DNA from: Candidatus Kuenenia stuttgartensis
GTDB lineage: Bacteria; Planctomycetota; Planctomycetia; Pirellulales; UBA1268
Assembly (NCBI GenBank): GCA_945876515.1
Contig: CAMCPF010000246.1
Location: 1 to 5,241 of the forward strand
DNA length: 5,241 nt
Direction: 5' to 3'
Under the pieces are notes generated by a model that saw only the letters and a program-made list of their open reading frames with translations, searched no databases and was not told where the DNA came from. Positions 1-5,241 of the stretch are shown here, in pieces. Both the position numbers and the translations under genes were made by a program. How positions within the stretch are numbered: position 1 is the stretch's first letter; each line of letters opens with the position of its first letter.

Positions 1-758
1 AGCCGGCCGCTGACCACCACCGCCAGGATCGCCGCGATCAGCGCGGCCCGGGCCACCCAGTTGCCGCGGCGGCCGAAGACGGCATAGCAGATGTGGCCGC
101 CGTCGAGCTGGCTGACGGGAATCATGTTCAGGCCGGTCACGAGCAGACCCATCCAGCCGGCCATGAAGAGCGGGTTGGGGGCGACCGTCGTGCCGGGAGC
201 CAAGTCGGGCCGCACCAGCGACTGCAGCCAGGCCGCGAAGGGTGCCAGCGCGAACGGGTTGGTGCCGTCCACCGCTCCATGCAGGAGCCCGAGCGTTAGG
301 AGCGGCACGGCCACGACCAAACCGGCCAGCGGCCCGGCCACCGCGATGTCGAAGAGCTGCCGCCGGTCGGCCCGCGAGCCCTCCATCCCGATCACGGCGC
401 CGAGCGTGCCGGTGAGCAGGATCGGCATCGGGATGAAGAACGGAAGCGTGGCGGGAATGCCGTGGAGCTTCGCGGCGATGAAGTGGCCGGCCTCGTGGGC
501 GGTGAGCACGGCCATCACGGCGGCCATGTAGAGGAGCCCGCGATCCCAGTGGCCGGAGACGGCCGCGGCGATCCCGGCGTCGTCCACGCCCAGCAGCAGT
601 GGCTGCCAGCCCACCGCCCCGGCGGCGAAGGTGGTCAGGCAGGTGAGCAGATAGAGCAGTTCCGGGAGTCGGGCCCGCCGGCGGCGCTCGAACGACTTCG
701 GGCCCGGCGCCAGCAGGGTCTCGAGTTCGCTCGGCGAATGGGGGTCGGTGGATCGCAT
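1..758 (-). CDS. Site-2 protease family (M50) membrane zinc metalloprotease, EGY-like; 3' end beyond window
   Basis: Likely an intramembrane zinc protease that cleaves membrane proteins within or next to their transmembrane segments; the substrate is unknown. I translated the minus strand from ATG at 758, giving 252 complete residues with no stop before the window edge. The zinc motif HEAGH is at residues 88-92 (positions 483-497), inside a hydrophobic segment. The second M50 motif, NMIPVSQLDGGH, is at 211-222, with Asp219 as the expected third zinc ligand. Between them, PFFIPMP (106-112), GTLGAVIGMEGSRADRRQLFD (117-137, split here only by description) and AGPLAG (141-146) follow the order seen in plant EGY and cyanobacterial S2P homologues, as does NPLFMAGWMGLL (195-206). 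Hydrophobic stretches lie near 34-50, 74-95, 137-160, 197-216 and 236-250. The N-terminus is short, cytosolic-looking and Arg-rich (RRRRAR, 25-30). No PDZ domain is visible. The start at 758 has only a weak ribosome site. It is divergent from the gene at 861. Confidence 0.9.
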   Translation of the reverse strand, partial: MRSTDPHSPSELETLLAPGPKSFERRRRARLPELLYLLTCLTTFAAGAVGWQPLLLGVDDAGIAAAVSGHWDRGLLYMAAVMAVLTAHEAGHFIAAKLHGIPATLPFFIPMPILLTGTLGAVIGMEGSRADRRQLFDIAVAGPLAGLVVAVPLLTLGLLHGAVDGTNPFALAPFAAWLQSLVRPDLAPGTTVAPNPLFMAGWMGLLVTGLNMIPVSQLDGGHICYAVFGRRGNWVARAALIAAILAVVVSGR

Positions 759-796
759 GGCGGCGTCATCGCAGGATATAGGCCAGCGGGCGGTTC

Positions 797-805
797 TGAT
801 ACACT
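797..805 (+). promoter_or_regulatory. Candidate extended -10 promoter for the exported-protein gene
   Basis: The divergent spacer 759-860 must contain start signals for both flanking genes. On the plus strand TG-A-TACACT resembles an extended -10 (TGnTATAAT, 4 of 6 in the hexamer at 800-805). The hexamer 17 bp upstream (777-782, TATAGG) is a poor -35. Transcription from here would give a leader of about 50 bases before the ATG at 861. On the minus strand TATATC (780 to 775) is a very weak -10 candidate for the protease gene and would leave only a leader of about ten bases. This is pattern matching in a short A+T-richer island only. Confidence 0.3.
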
Positions 806-844
806 TTTTGGGCTGCGCGTCAGGAACAACGTCGACCATCCTCC

Positions 845-850
845 GGGAGA
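845..850 (+). promoter_or_regulatory. Ribosome binding site supporting the start at 861
   Basis: GGGAGA lies 10 bases before the ATG at 861. It supports that ATG as the start, rather than in-frame starts upstream such as the ATG at 462. Starting at 462 would prepend 133 residues that run antisense through the protease gene and would bury the signal peptide. Confidence 0.55.
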
Positions 851-860
851 GAACTCCGTC

Positions 861-2537
861 ATGCCCGCCCACCGCCCCGTGTTCGTCATCGCGGCCCTCG
901 CGATCACGACCTTCTTCAGCGTTGCCCGCGCCGCCGAGCCCGCCGTGGTTGCGGTCGTGGCCGTCGATGGCTACGCCGACCTCAAGAAGCAGATCGGTTG
1001 GTTCGGGGAACGGGTGGGCAACCCCACGCTGGCGGCACTGGCGGAATCGTTCGTGATGATGGCGACACAGTTCAAGGGCCTGGCTGGGCTCGACGTCAAT
1101 CGGCCGGCCGGCGTGATCGTGACCGCCGACGGCGAGATGCCCGTGATCCACGGCTACGTGCCCGTCAAAGATCTCACCAAGCTGCTGGAGACGCTCCAGG
1201 GCGTGCTCGGCCCGGTTGAAGAGGCTGGCGGCAAGCGGGTGGTGGCCGTGCCGGGCGGCCCGCCGCTCGAAATCACCGAAGCCGATGGCTGGGCGATCAT
1301 CTCGCCTCAGGGCAGCCCGGCCGGCGCGGCCAACCCCGAGAAGCTGATTGCCGCCGTGTCTGAAACGTATTCGATCGGGGCGAAGCTCTTCCCGTCGCAG
1401 ATGCCCGAGGCCATGCGGGCCCAGGTGCGGGCGGCCATCGAGCAGGGCGCCGCCATGGCCGCCGAGCAGGGGCCACCGCTCGACGCGGCCGCGGTCAATG
1501 CCACGGTGGAGAGTCTGGCCGAAACGGAGGCGCTGTTTTTCGGCCTGGCGATCGACCTGCCCAAGGAGCGGGTGTTCTTCGAGACTCGCACCGTGATGCT
1601 GCCGGATTCTCCGGCTGCCACGGTCTGGGAGAGCGCGGGCCGCACGGGCAACGCGCTGGCCCTGCCTACTGGCAGCGACGGCAAGCCGGCGGCCGTGCGG
1701 GCGCATCACGCCCAGGCCGTGTCGCCCGCCGCCCGGCCCGCGCTCGAGGCCACGCTCGCCCAGGTGCTGCCGGCCGGCAGCGGCGATCCGATCACCGATT
1801 CCCTCTTCGGCCTGGTGCAGGACCTCGTCGGCGCGATGCTCGACGCCGGCGGCCTCGAGGCCGCGGTCGCCGTCGACACCACGGCCGCCACGGCCGACGC
1901 CCTCCTGCCGGCCGTGACGCTCGCCGCGAAGATCAAGGACGGCCCAGCCCTCGAAAAGCAGGTCAAGAACCGCTTCGGGAAGGAAGGCGCGTTGCCGCCG
2001 CAGGTGAAGGTGGCCTTCGACGCGGGCAAGGCCGACGGCGCCAACCTCCACGAGATCACGATCGACATTGCGGGACTGCCGGCGGCCGACCAGTTCGGCG
2101 ACACGCTCGCCGCCACGCTCGCGGTCACGGCCGACCGCGTCTATCTGCTCGTCGGCGGCGACGTGGGCAAGCGGGTCGCCGCGGCCGTCACGGCGGGCGC
2201 CGGCGCCGACCAGGCAGCCAAGCCGATCAGCGGCGTCGATCTCGCCGTGCCCGCCCTGATGGCCTACGCGGGAAAGATGGCCGAGGCGTCGGGTGACGCG
2301 ACGGCCGACGTGCTCGCTGACGTGGCCAAGCAATCAGCCGACAAGCCGAATCCCCTCGTGCAACTGCTCGTGCGGCCGATCGAGCGGGGTGTGGCCATGC
2401 GGCTCTCGGCCGAGGCCGGGGCGATCGAGACGATCGCGGCGGCCGTCACGGCCCAGGCGCCGGGTGGTCTCGCCCCGGCGGGCGGCGGATTCCTGCCGTC
2501 GCCGGCCGATCCTGGGGTGCCGGCACTCGCGCCGTAG
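861..2537 (+). CDS. Exported alanine-rich protein of unknown function, planctomycete type
   Basis: A 558-aa protein with no recognised catalytic motif. Residues 1-25 look like a Sec signal peptide: MPAHR, a hydrophobic core (about 7-20), then SVARA before AEPAVV, so signal peptidase I would probably cut after Ala24. There is no lipobox cysteine, and in fact no cysteine anywhere, which suits an extracytoplasmic location. There is no second clear membrane segment, so it is probably periplasmic or secreted. The mature part begins AVVAVDGYADLKKQIGWFGERVGNP (30-54, described in pieces), followed by GLAGLDVNRPAGVIVTADG (73-91) and a VPVKDLTKLLETLQ segment (100-113). This order resembles hypothetical secreted proteins I recall from planctomycete genomes, related in style to DUF3352, but that is from memory. 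Residues 350-440 may repeat the 95-150 layout. The C-terminus (533-558) is a Gly/Pro/Ala tail. The start is set by the signal peptide and GGGAGA. lysA follows after 69 bp; no functional link is evident. Confidence 0.8.
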   Translation: MPAHRPVFVIAALAITTFFSVARAAEPAVVAVVAVDGYADLKKQIGWFGERVGNPTLAALAESFVMMATQFKGLAGLDVNRPAGVIVTADGEMPVIHGYVPVKDLTKLLETLQGVLGPVEEAGGKRVVAVPGGPPLEITEADGWAIISPQGSPAGAANPEKLIAAVSETYSIGAKLFPSQMPEAMRAQVRAAIEQGAAMAAEQGPPLDAAAVNATVESLAETEALFFGLAIDLPKERVFFETRTVMLPDSPAATVWESAGRTGNALALPTGSDGKPAAVRAHHAQAVSPAARPALEATLAQVLPAGSGDPITDSLFGLVQDLVGAMLDAGGLEAAVAVDTTAATADALLPAVTLAAKIKDGPALEKQVKNRFGKEGALPPQVKVAFDAGKADGANLHEITIDIAGLPAADQFGDTLAATLAVTADRVYLLVGGDVGKRVAAAVTAGAGADQAAKPISGVDLAVPALMAYAGKMAEASGDATADVLADVAKQSADKPNPLVQLLVRPIERGVAMRLSAEAGAIETIAAAVTAQAPGGLAPAGGGFLPSPADPGVPALAP

Positions 2538-2551
2538 GCGTCGCGAGAGCC
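2522..2551 (+). terminator. Weak hairpin across the stop codon of the exported-protein gene
   Basis: GGCACTCGCG (2522-2531) can pair with CGCGAGAGCC (2542-2551), 9 of 10 bases, with a 10-base loop containing the TAG stop. No T run follows, so it does not meet the usual intrinsic terminator pattern. It could attenuate transcription into lysA or be a chance result of high G+C. Confidence 0.2.
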
Positions 2552-2606
2552 TCCGGCGCGCACCCCGACATCGTCCTCATCCTGCACCGCCTTTTCCCAC
2601 TCCATC

Positions 2607-3914
2607 ATGATCCGAGCCACGATGGCCCCTGGTGACGCTTCCCAGTCGGTCCGCCGCGAGATCGCCGGCGCCAGCATCGCCGATCTTGCCCACGCGCATG
2701 GCACGCCGCTCTACGTCTACGACGCGGAGATCATTCGCCAGCGGTGCCGTGACCTCGCCGCCTGGGATACGATCCGCTTCGCGCAAAAGGCCTGCTCGAA
2801 CCTGGCCGTGCTCGATCTCGTCCGCCGCGCGGGGGTGGTCGTCGATGCGGTGAGCGCCGGTGAGATCCACCGGGCGTTGGCCGCCGGCTACCCGGCCCAC
2901 GCCCCGGTGGCCGCTGCCTCGGCGACCGACCTGCCGCCGGCCCATCCGATCGTCTACACGGCCGACATCTTCGACCGCGACAGCCTCGACGCAGTCGCCC
3001 GGCTGGGGCTTCACGTCAACTGCGGCTCGGCCGACATGCTTGAGCAGCTCGCCGAGCGGGTGCCGGGGGCCGCCGTCACGCTGCGCGTGAATCCCGGATT
3101 CGGCCACGGCCACAGCCAGAAGACCAACACCGGCGGCGAAGGCTCGAAGCACGGCATCTGGCACGAGGAGATCCCCGAGGTGCTTCGCCGCGCCGAGTGG
3201 GCCGGGCTTTCCGTCTCCGGCCTCCACATGCACATCGGCAGCGGCGCCGACCTCGCGCACTTGGCCGAAGTGGCCGGCTCGCTCGAGCGGGTGGCCCACG
3301 AGATCGGCCGCTCGCTCACCACCATCAGCGCCGGTGGCGGCCTGCCGGTGCCCTACAAGCCCGAGGAAGTGCGGGCCGATCTCGGGGGCTACTTCACCCT
3401 CTGGGACGCCACCCGGAAGCGGCTCGAGGATCGCTTCGGCCACCGGATCCGGCTGGAGATCGAGCCGGGCCGCTACCTGACGGCCGAGGCGGGTTTCGTG
3501 GTCACCGAGATCCGTGCGGTCAAGCGGCAGGGCGGGCGGAAGTATCTGCTCGTGGATGCGGGCTTCAACACGCTGGCCCGGCCGGTGCTCTACGGTTCCT
3601 ACCATCCGATGAGCCTCTGTCCGGCGGGCGATTCGCCCACAGCCTGCGAGGAGGTCGCGGTGGGCGGCCCGCTGTGCGAGTCGGGCGACATCTTCACCCA
3701 GGCCGACGGGGGCTTCGTAACCACCCGCCCACTCCCGGCGGCGGCGGTCGGCGACCTGCTCGTGATCGAGATCGCCGGGGCTTACGGGTTCGTGATGGCG
3801 AGCAACTACAACTCGAAACCCCTGCCGGCCGAGGTGCTCGTAGACGGGGGCCACGGTCGGCTCGTTCGGGCCCGCCAGTCGGTCGCGGATCTTGTCCGCG
3901 GCGAGACGGTCTGA
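2607..3914 (+). CDS. lysA: Diaminopimelate decarboxylase (PLP-dependent), E. coli LysA subtype
   Basis: Catalyses the last step of lysine biosynthesis in the cytoplasm, meso-diaminopimelate to L-lysine plus CO2, as a fold-type III PLP enzyme. The 435-aa product is close to the family's usual length of about 420. The N-terminal barrel carries FAQKACSN (58-65), with Lys61 as the PLP Schiff-base lysine. It continues with NPGFGHGHSQKTNTGGE (162-178) and SKHGIW (180-185), GLHMHIGSG (205-213), SAGGGL (241-246) and EIEPGR (284-289). The C-terminal beta domain has VDAGF (316-320), GPLCESGD (354-361) with catalytic Cys357, GAYG (391-394) with Tyr393, and SNYNSKP (399-405). These stretches match E. coli LysA almost word for word, making this the proteobacterial-like subtype rather than the longer or fused forms. 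All key residues are present. ATG 2607 is used; ATG 2622 is an alternative. Neither has a Shine-Dalgarno, and the leader is pyrimidine-rich. No other lysine genes or lysR-type regulator are adjacent. Confidence 0.97.
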   Translation: MIRATMAPGDASQSVRREIAGASIADLAHAHGTPLYVYDAEIIRQRCRDLAAWDTIRFAQKACSNLAVLDLVRRAGVVVDAVSAGEIHRALAAGYPAHAPVAAASATDLPPAHPIVYTADIFDRDSLDAVARLGLHVNCGSADMLEQLAERVPGAAVTLRVNPGFGHGHSQKTNTGGEGSKHGIWHEEIPEVLRRAEWAGLSVSGLHMHIGSGADLAHLAEVAGSLERVAHEIGRSLTTISAGGGLPVPYKPEEVRADLGGYFTLWDATRKRLEDRFGHRIRLEIEPGRYLTAEAGFVVTEIRAVKRQGGRKYLLVDAGFNTLARPVLYGSYHPMSLCPAGDSPTACEEVAVGGPLCESGDIFTQADGGFVTTRPLPAAAVGDLLVIEIAGAYGFVMASNYNSKPLPAEVLVDGGHGRLVRARQSVADLVRGETV

Positions 3915-3973
3915 CCCGGCCGCGACCGCTCTGGCGTCGGCGGCCTTGGTTTGGCATCCTCCCAACCCCCTGC

Positions 3974-3977
3974 AGGG
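3974..3977 (+). promoter_or_regulatory. Ribosome binding site deciding the sulfotransferase start
   Basis: AGGG sits 7 bases before the ATG at 3985. It favours this start over the TTG at 3892, which would overlap the end of lysA and add 31 residues with no resemblance to the family. Confidence 0.45.
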
Positions 3978-3984
3978 TCTCTGG

Positions 3985-4653
3985 ATGCTCGTCTCCCACA
4001 CCCACTCCTTCGCCTTCGTCCACGTCCCCAAGACGGCCGGCAGTAGTGTTCACGTCGCACTCGGTCGCCATGCCACCTGTGTCGACGACTACTGGGGCAA
4101 CCGGGTGCTGGCGCGGCTCGGAATCCCCGTCAACCGTTTTGCGCCCTGGCCGTACACGAAGTTCCGGCCCCAAGCCTCGGCGGCCACGCTCGCCGCCTGG
4201 CTCCCGCCGGAGGTGTTCGAGCGGCTCTTCAAGTTCGCCTTCGTCAGGAACCCCTGGGACCTGCTCGTCTCCTACTGGCACTACCTGCGGGACAAGCCGG
4301 GCCACCGCCGCGGCCCGACCGCCCGGCGGCTGCCTGACTTCGCAGCCTACGTCGAGTATGAGATCCGACGCGGGCGGTTCTCGCAGTCGGGTCTGCTCTG
4401 CGACCGGCAGGGCCGATTGCTCGTCGACTTCGTCGGCCGCTACGAGTCGCTGCCAGCCGACTTCGCCTTCATCTGCCGTCGGATCGGGATCGAGGCGACA
4501 CTGCCGCGGGTGAACGCCGGCAGCCGGGGCGACTACCGCGCCTACTACACGCCGGCCCTGGCCGCCCGGGTGGGCGAGGCCTTCGCCGCCGACGTGGAGC
4601 GGTTCGGCTACGCGTTCGACGCCGCGGCCGCCGGTCTGCGGCGGGCTGCCTGA
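3985..4653 (+). CDS. PAPS-dependent sulfotransferase, family 2 type
   Basis: Predicted to transfer a sulfuryl group from 3'-phosphoadenosine-5'-phosphosulfate to an acceptor, probably a carbohydrate by family analogy; the true acceptor cannot be read from the sequence. The 222-aa protein starts almost directly with the 5'-phosphosulfate loop, FVHVPKTAGSS (11-21), with Lys16 the key residue. The 3'-phosphate motif is FAFVRNPWDLLVSYW (84-98), with Arg88 and Ser96. Further family signs are QSGLLCDRQGRLLVDFVGRYE (134-154, in part), DFAFICRRIGI (159-169) and the C-terminal DYRAYYTP (183-190) and FGYAF (207-211). The domain is complete and compact. There is no signal peptide or membrane anchor, so it is cytosolic as predicted, unlike Golgi homologues in eukaryotes. 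lysA ends 70 bp upstream on the same strand; there are no glycosyltransferase or PAPS-synthesis genes in view to suggest a substrate. Confidence 0.9.
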   Translation: MLVSHTHSFAFVHVPKTAGSSVHVALGRHATCVDDYWGNRVLARLGIPVNRFAPWPYTKFRPQASAATLAAWLPPEVFERLFKFAFVRNPWDLLVSYWHYLRDKPGHRRGPTARRLPDFAAYVEYEIRRGRFSQSGLLCDRQGRLLVDFVGRYESLPADFAFICRRIGIEATLPRVNAGSRGDYRAYYTPALAARVGEAFAADVERFGYAFDAAAAGLRRAA

Positions 4654-4692
4654 CCCGTCTTCAAGCCGTCGAAACCCGGCCCCTGGATTCGT

Positions 4693-4721
4693 TTGGCCGG
4701 TGCGGTCGATGCGGCTAGGAT
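4693..4721 (+). promoter_or_regulatory. Candidate sigma70-like promoter of the ferredoxin gene
   Basis: TTGGCC (4693-4698, 4 of 6 against TTGACA) is followed after exactly 17 bases by TAGGAT (4716-4721, 4 of 6 against TATAAT). Transcription would begin near 4728, leaving a leader of about 38 bases before the ATG at 4766. It lies in the 112-bp gap after the sulfotransferase gene, where a promoter is expected. No operator is recognisable. Confidence 0.45.
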
Positions 4722-4765
4722 GTGACCACTGGAGATTCTTCCCCCGCCTCGCCGATCACCCCACC

Positions 4766-5161
4766 ATGGCCAAAGCTGGACCCCGCAAAAAGCTGCCCAA
4801 GGAACTGGCGGTCATCAACGCCGACAACTGCACCGGCTGCGAGAGCTGCCTGGAGGTCTGCCCCGTGGACTGCATCTTCAAGGTGCAGCAGTACGACCAG
4901 TTCCATAATCTCCAGAGCTGGTGCGAGATCGACATCGAGCGGTGCGTGGGCTGCGAGGTCTGCGTCCACATTCCGGGCAAGAAGTCGAATCCCTACGACC
5001 TCAAGGTCTGCCCCTGGGACGCCATCGAGATGGTGCCCACGGAGGAAGTCGCCCAGGTGGTGGCCCAGATCGGCGGCCCACCGGAGTATGTCGAGAAGAA
5101 CTGGGACCGCCTGGTGAACACGGCTCAGCACCTGGCCGAACTGAAGGCAGCAGCCGGCTGA
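4766..5161 (+). CDS. Ferredoxin-like protein with two 4Fe-4S cysteine motifs, the second one interrupted
   Basis: Probably a small cytosolic electron carrier; its redox partner is unknown. The 131-aa product has a standard first motif, Cys22-x2-Cys25-x2-Cys28-x3-Cys32-Pro, followed by VDC (Cys36). The second motif is Cys60-x2-Cys63-x2-Cys66, but its partner Cys82-Pro comes after 15 residues (VHIPGKKSNPYDLKV) instead of the usual three. Cys53, in SWCEID, is an additional cysteine. Each motif still ends in a typical CP sequence (CPVDC and CPWDAIEMV). The C-terminal 40 residues (about 92-131), with GGPPEYVEKNW and a helical AQHLAELKAAA end, are not part of a minimal ferredoxin. I recall similar small proteins in planctomycetes, but cannot verify this. 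ATG 4766 (MAKAGPRKKLPKELAVI) is chosen over GTG 4700 and ATG 4709, which lie inside or upstream of the promoter candidate. No Shine-Dalgarno is near the start; GGAG at 4731 is too far away. Confidence 0.85.
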   Translation: MAKAGPRKKLPKELAVINADNCTGCESCLEVCPVDCIFKVQQYDQFHNLQSWCEIDIERCVGCEVCVHIPGKKSNPYDLKVCPWDAIEMVPTEEVAQVVAQIGGPPEYVEKNWDRLVNTAQHLAELKAAAG

Positions 5162-5175
5162 AGCCGGCTAGTTTT
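5152..5175 (+). terminator. Candidate intrinsic terminator after the ferredoxin gene
   Basis: AGCCGG (5152-5157) and CCGGCT (5164-5169) can form a 6-bp G+C-rich stem with a CTGAAG loop, followed by AG and TTTT (5172-5175). The stem overlaps the TGA stop at 5159-5161. Seen another way, the octamer palindrome AGCCGGCT occurs twice, two bases apart. The short stem and short T run make it a modest candidate. Confidence 0.45.
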
Positions 5176-5177
5176 AC

Positions 5178-5208
5178 GGCTGCAGGGGCATCCCTGCCCC
5201 CTGCAGCC
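5178..5208. repeat. Strong inverted repeat downstream of the ferredoxin gene
   Basis: GGCTGCAGGGG (5178-5188) is perfectly complementary to CCCCTGCAGCC (5198-5208). The stem extends by two more pairs (CA with TG) after a single bulged C at 5197, closing on the loop TCCC (5191-5194). That is 13 pairs, far stronger than the hairpin just upstream. Only TT follows on the plus strand, so it may act as a rho-independent-like barrier, a transcript-stabilising 3' hairpin, or be one copy of a REP-like intergenic repeat. One window cannot separate these. Confidence 0.6.
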
Positions 5209-5211
5209 TTC

Positions 5212-5240
5212 GCGGCACTCCGGCCTTCGGCCGCTGCCGC
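5212..5240. repeat. Second inverted repeat at the window edge
   Basis: GCGGCA (5212-5217) pairs with TGCCGC (5235-5240). An inner stem, CGGCC (5221-5225) with GGCCG (5229-5233), closes on a TTC loop, with a small CTC/C internal loop between the two stems. It begins four bases after the preceding hairpin. In such G+C-rich DNA a chance origin is possible, and the element may continue past the window. No coding frame with a recognisable start or family resemblance covers 5162-5241. Confidence 0.4.
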
Positions 5241-5241
5241 C

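Noticed and set aside
91..531. Plus-strand open frame across the protease gene
   Set aside because: The minus strand here encodes an M50 protease with both zinc motifs; the plus-strand translation shows no family resemblance.
462..860. In-frame extension of the exported-protein gene back to ATG 462
   Set aside because: The extra 133 residues run antisense to the M50 protease gene, whose HEAGH motif is at 483-497, and would place the signal peptide in the middle of the protein. The ATG at 861 has a signal peptide and a GGGAGA site.
3966..3975. CCCCCTGCAG shared with the right arm of the hairpin at 5178-5208
   Set aside because: A 10-base match between two places in a 5-kb G+C-rich window is expected by chance, and the site at 3966 does not have the hairpin's long arms.
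3892..3984. TTG start for the sulfotransferase at 3892, overlapping lysA
   Set aside because: The added 31 residues show no family similarity, whereas ATG 3985 has AGGG upstream and begins just ahead of the PAPS loop, as is usual in the family.
2577..4031. Long open frame of 484 codons on the minus strand opposite lysA
   Set aside because: It lies antisense to a confidently identified gene. The product is rich in Arg, Gly, His and Asp without any domain, as expected of a third-position-driven shadow frame in G+C-rich DNA.
3197..4513. Plus-strand open frame of 438 codons spanning lysA and the sulfotransferase gene in another frame
   Set aside because: Its translation is Arg/Pro/Gly/Ser-rich low-complexity sequence and it overlaps two well-supported genes.
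4715..5131. Minus-strand open frame opposite the ferredoxin gene
   Set aside because: The plus strand has two clear iron-sulfur cysteine motifs; the antisense product has no recognisable features.
1..5241. tRNA, rRNA, CRISPR array, insertion sequence, riboswitch or defence system
   Set aside because: I found no cloverleaf pattern, regularly spaced repeats, transposase motifs, long terminal inverted repeats or conserved riboswitch core on either strand.

Overview
The window is a G+C-rich stretch (roughly two thirds or more G+C by eye) of bacterial chromosome that fits a planctomycete, probably of the Pirellulales type. This rests on gene content rather than on any marker gene. It carries a secreted, cysteine-free, alanine-rich protein of a kind I associate with planctomycete genomes, an EGY-like membrane metalloprotease, a family-2 sulfotransferase, an unusual two-cluster ferredoxin, and several starts without a Shine-Dalgarno sequence. 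The taxonomic call is an inference.

Layout. Positions 1-758 hold the 5' part of a minus-strand site-2 protease (M50) gene whose 3' end lies outside the window. A 102-bp divergent spacer (759-860) separates it from four plus-strand genes. These are an exported 558-aa protein of unknown function (861-2537), lysA for diaminopimelate decarboxylase (2607-3914), a PAPS-dependent sulfotransferase (3985-4653), and a 131-aa ferredoxin-like protein (4766-5161). The last 80 bases are non-coding and contain three consecutive hairpins, the first followed by a short T run.

Functional links. The four plus-strand genes are spaced 69, 70 and 112 bp apart and have no obvious common pathway: lysine synthesis, sulfation, electron transfer and an unknown envelope role. 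The first three could be co-transcribed, since I see no good promoter before lysA or the sulfotransferase gene. The ferredoxin gene has its own sigma70-like promoter candidate and is followed by a terminator candidate, so it may be a separate unit. The region looks like ordinary core and housekeeping chromosome. There is no mobile element, CRISPR array, tRNA, rRNA or defence cassette.

Nothing here clearly amounts to a new multi-gene system. The points most worth a second look are the atypical second cysteine motif of the ferredoxin, the possible duplication inside the exported protein, and the hairpin-rich tail of the window.
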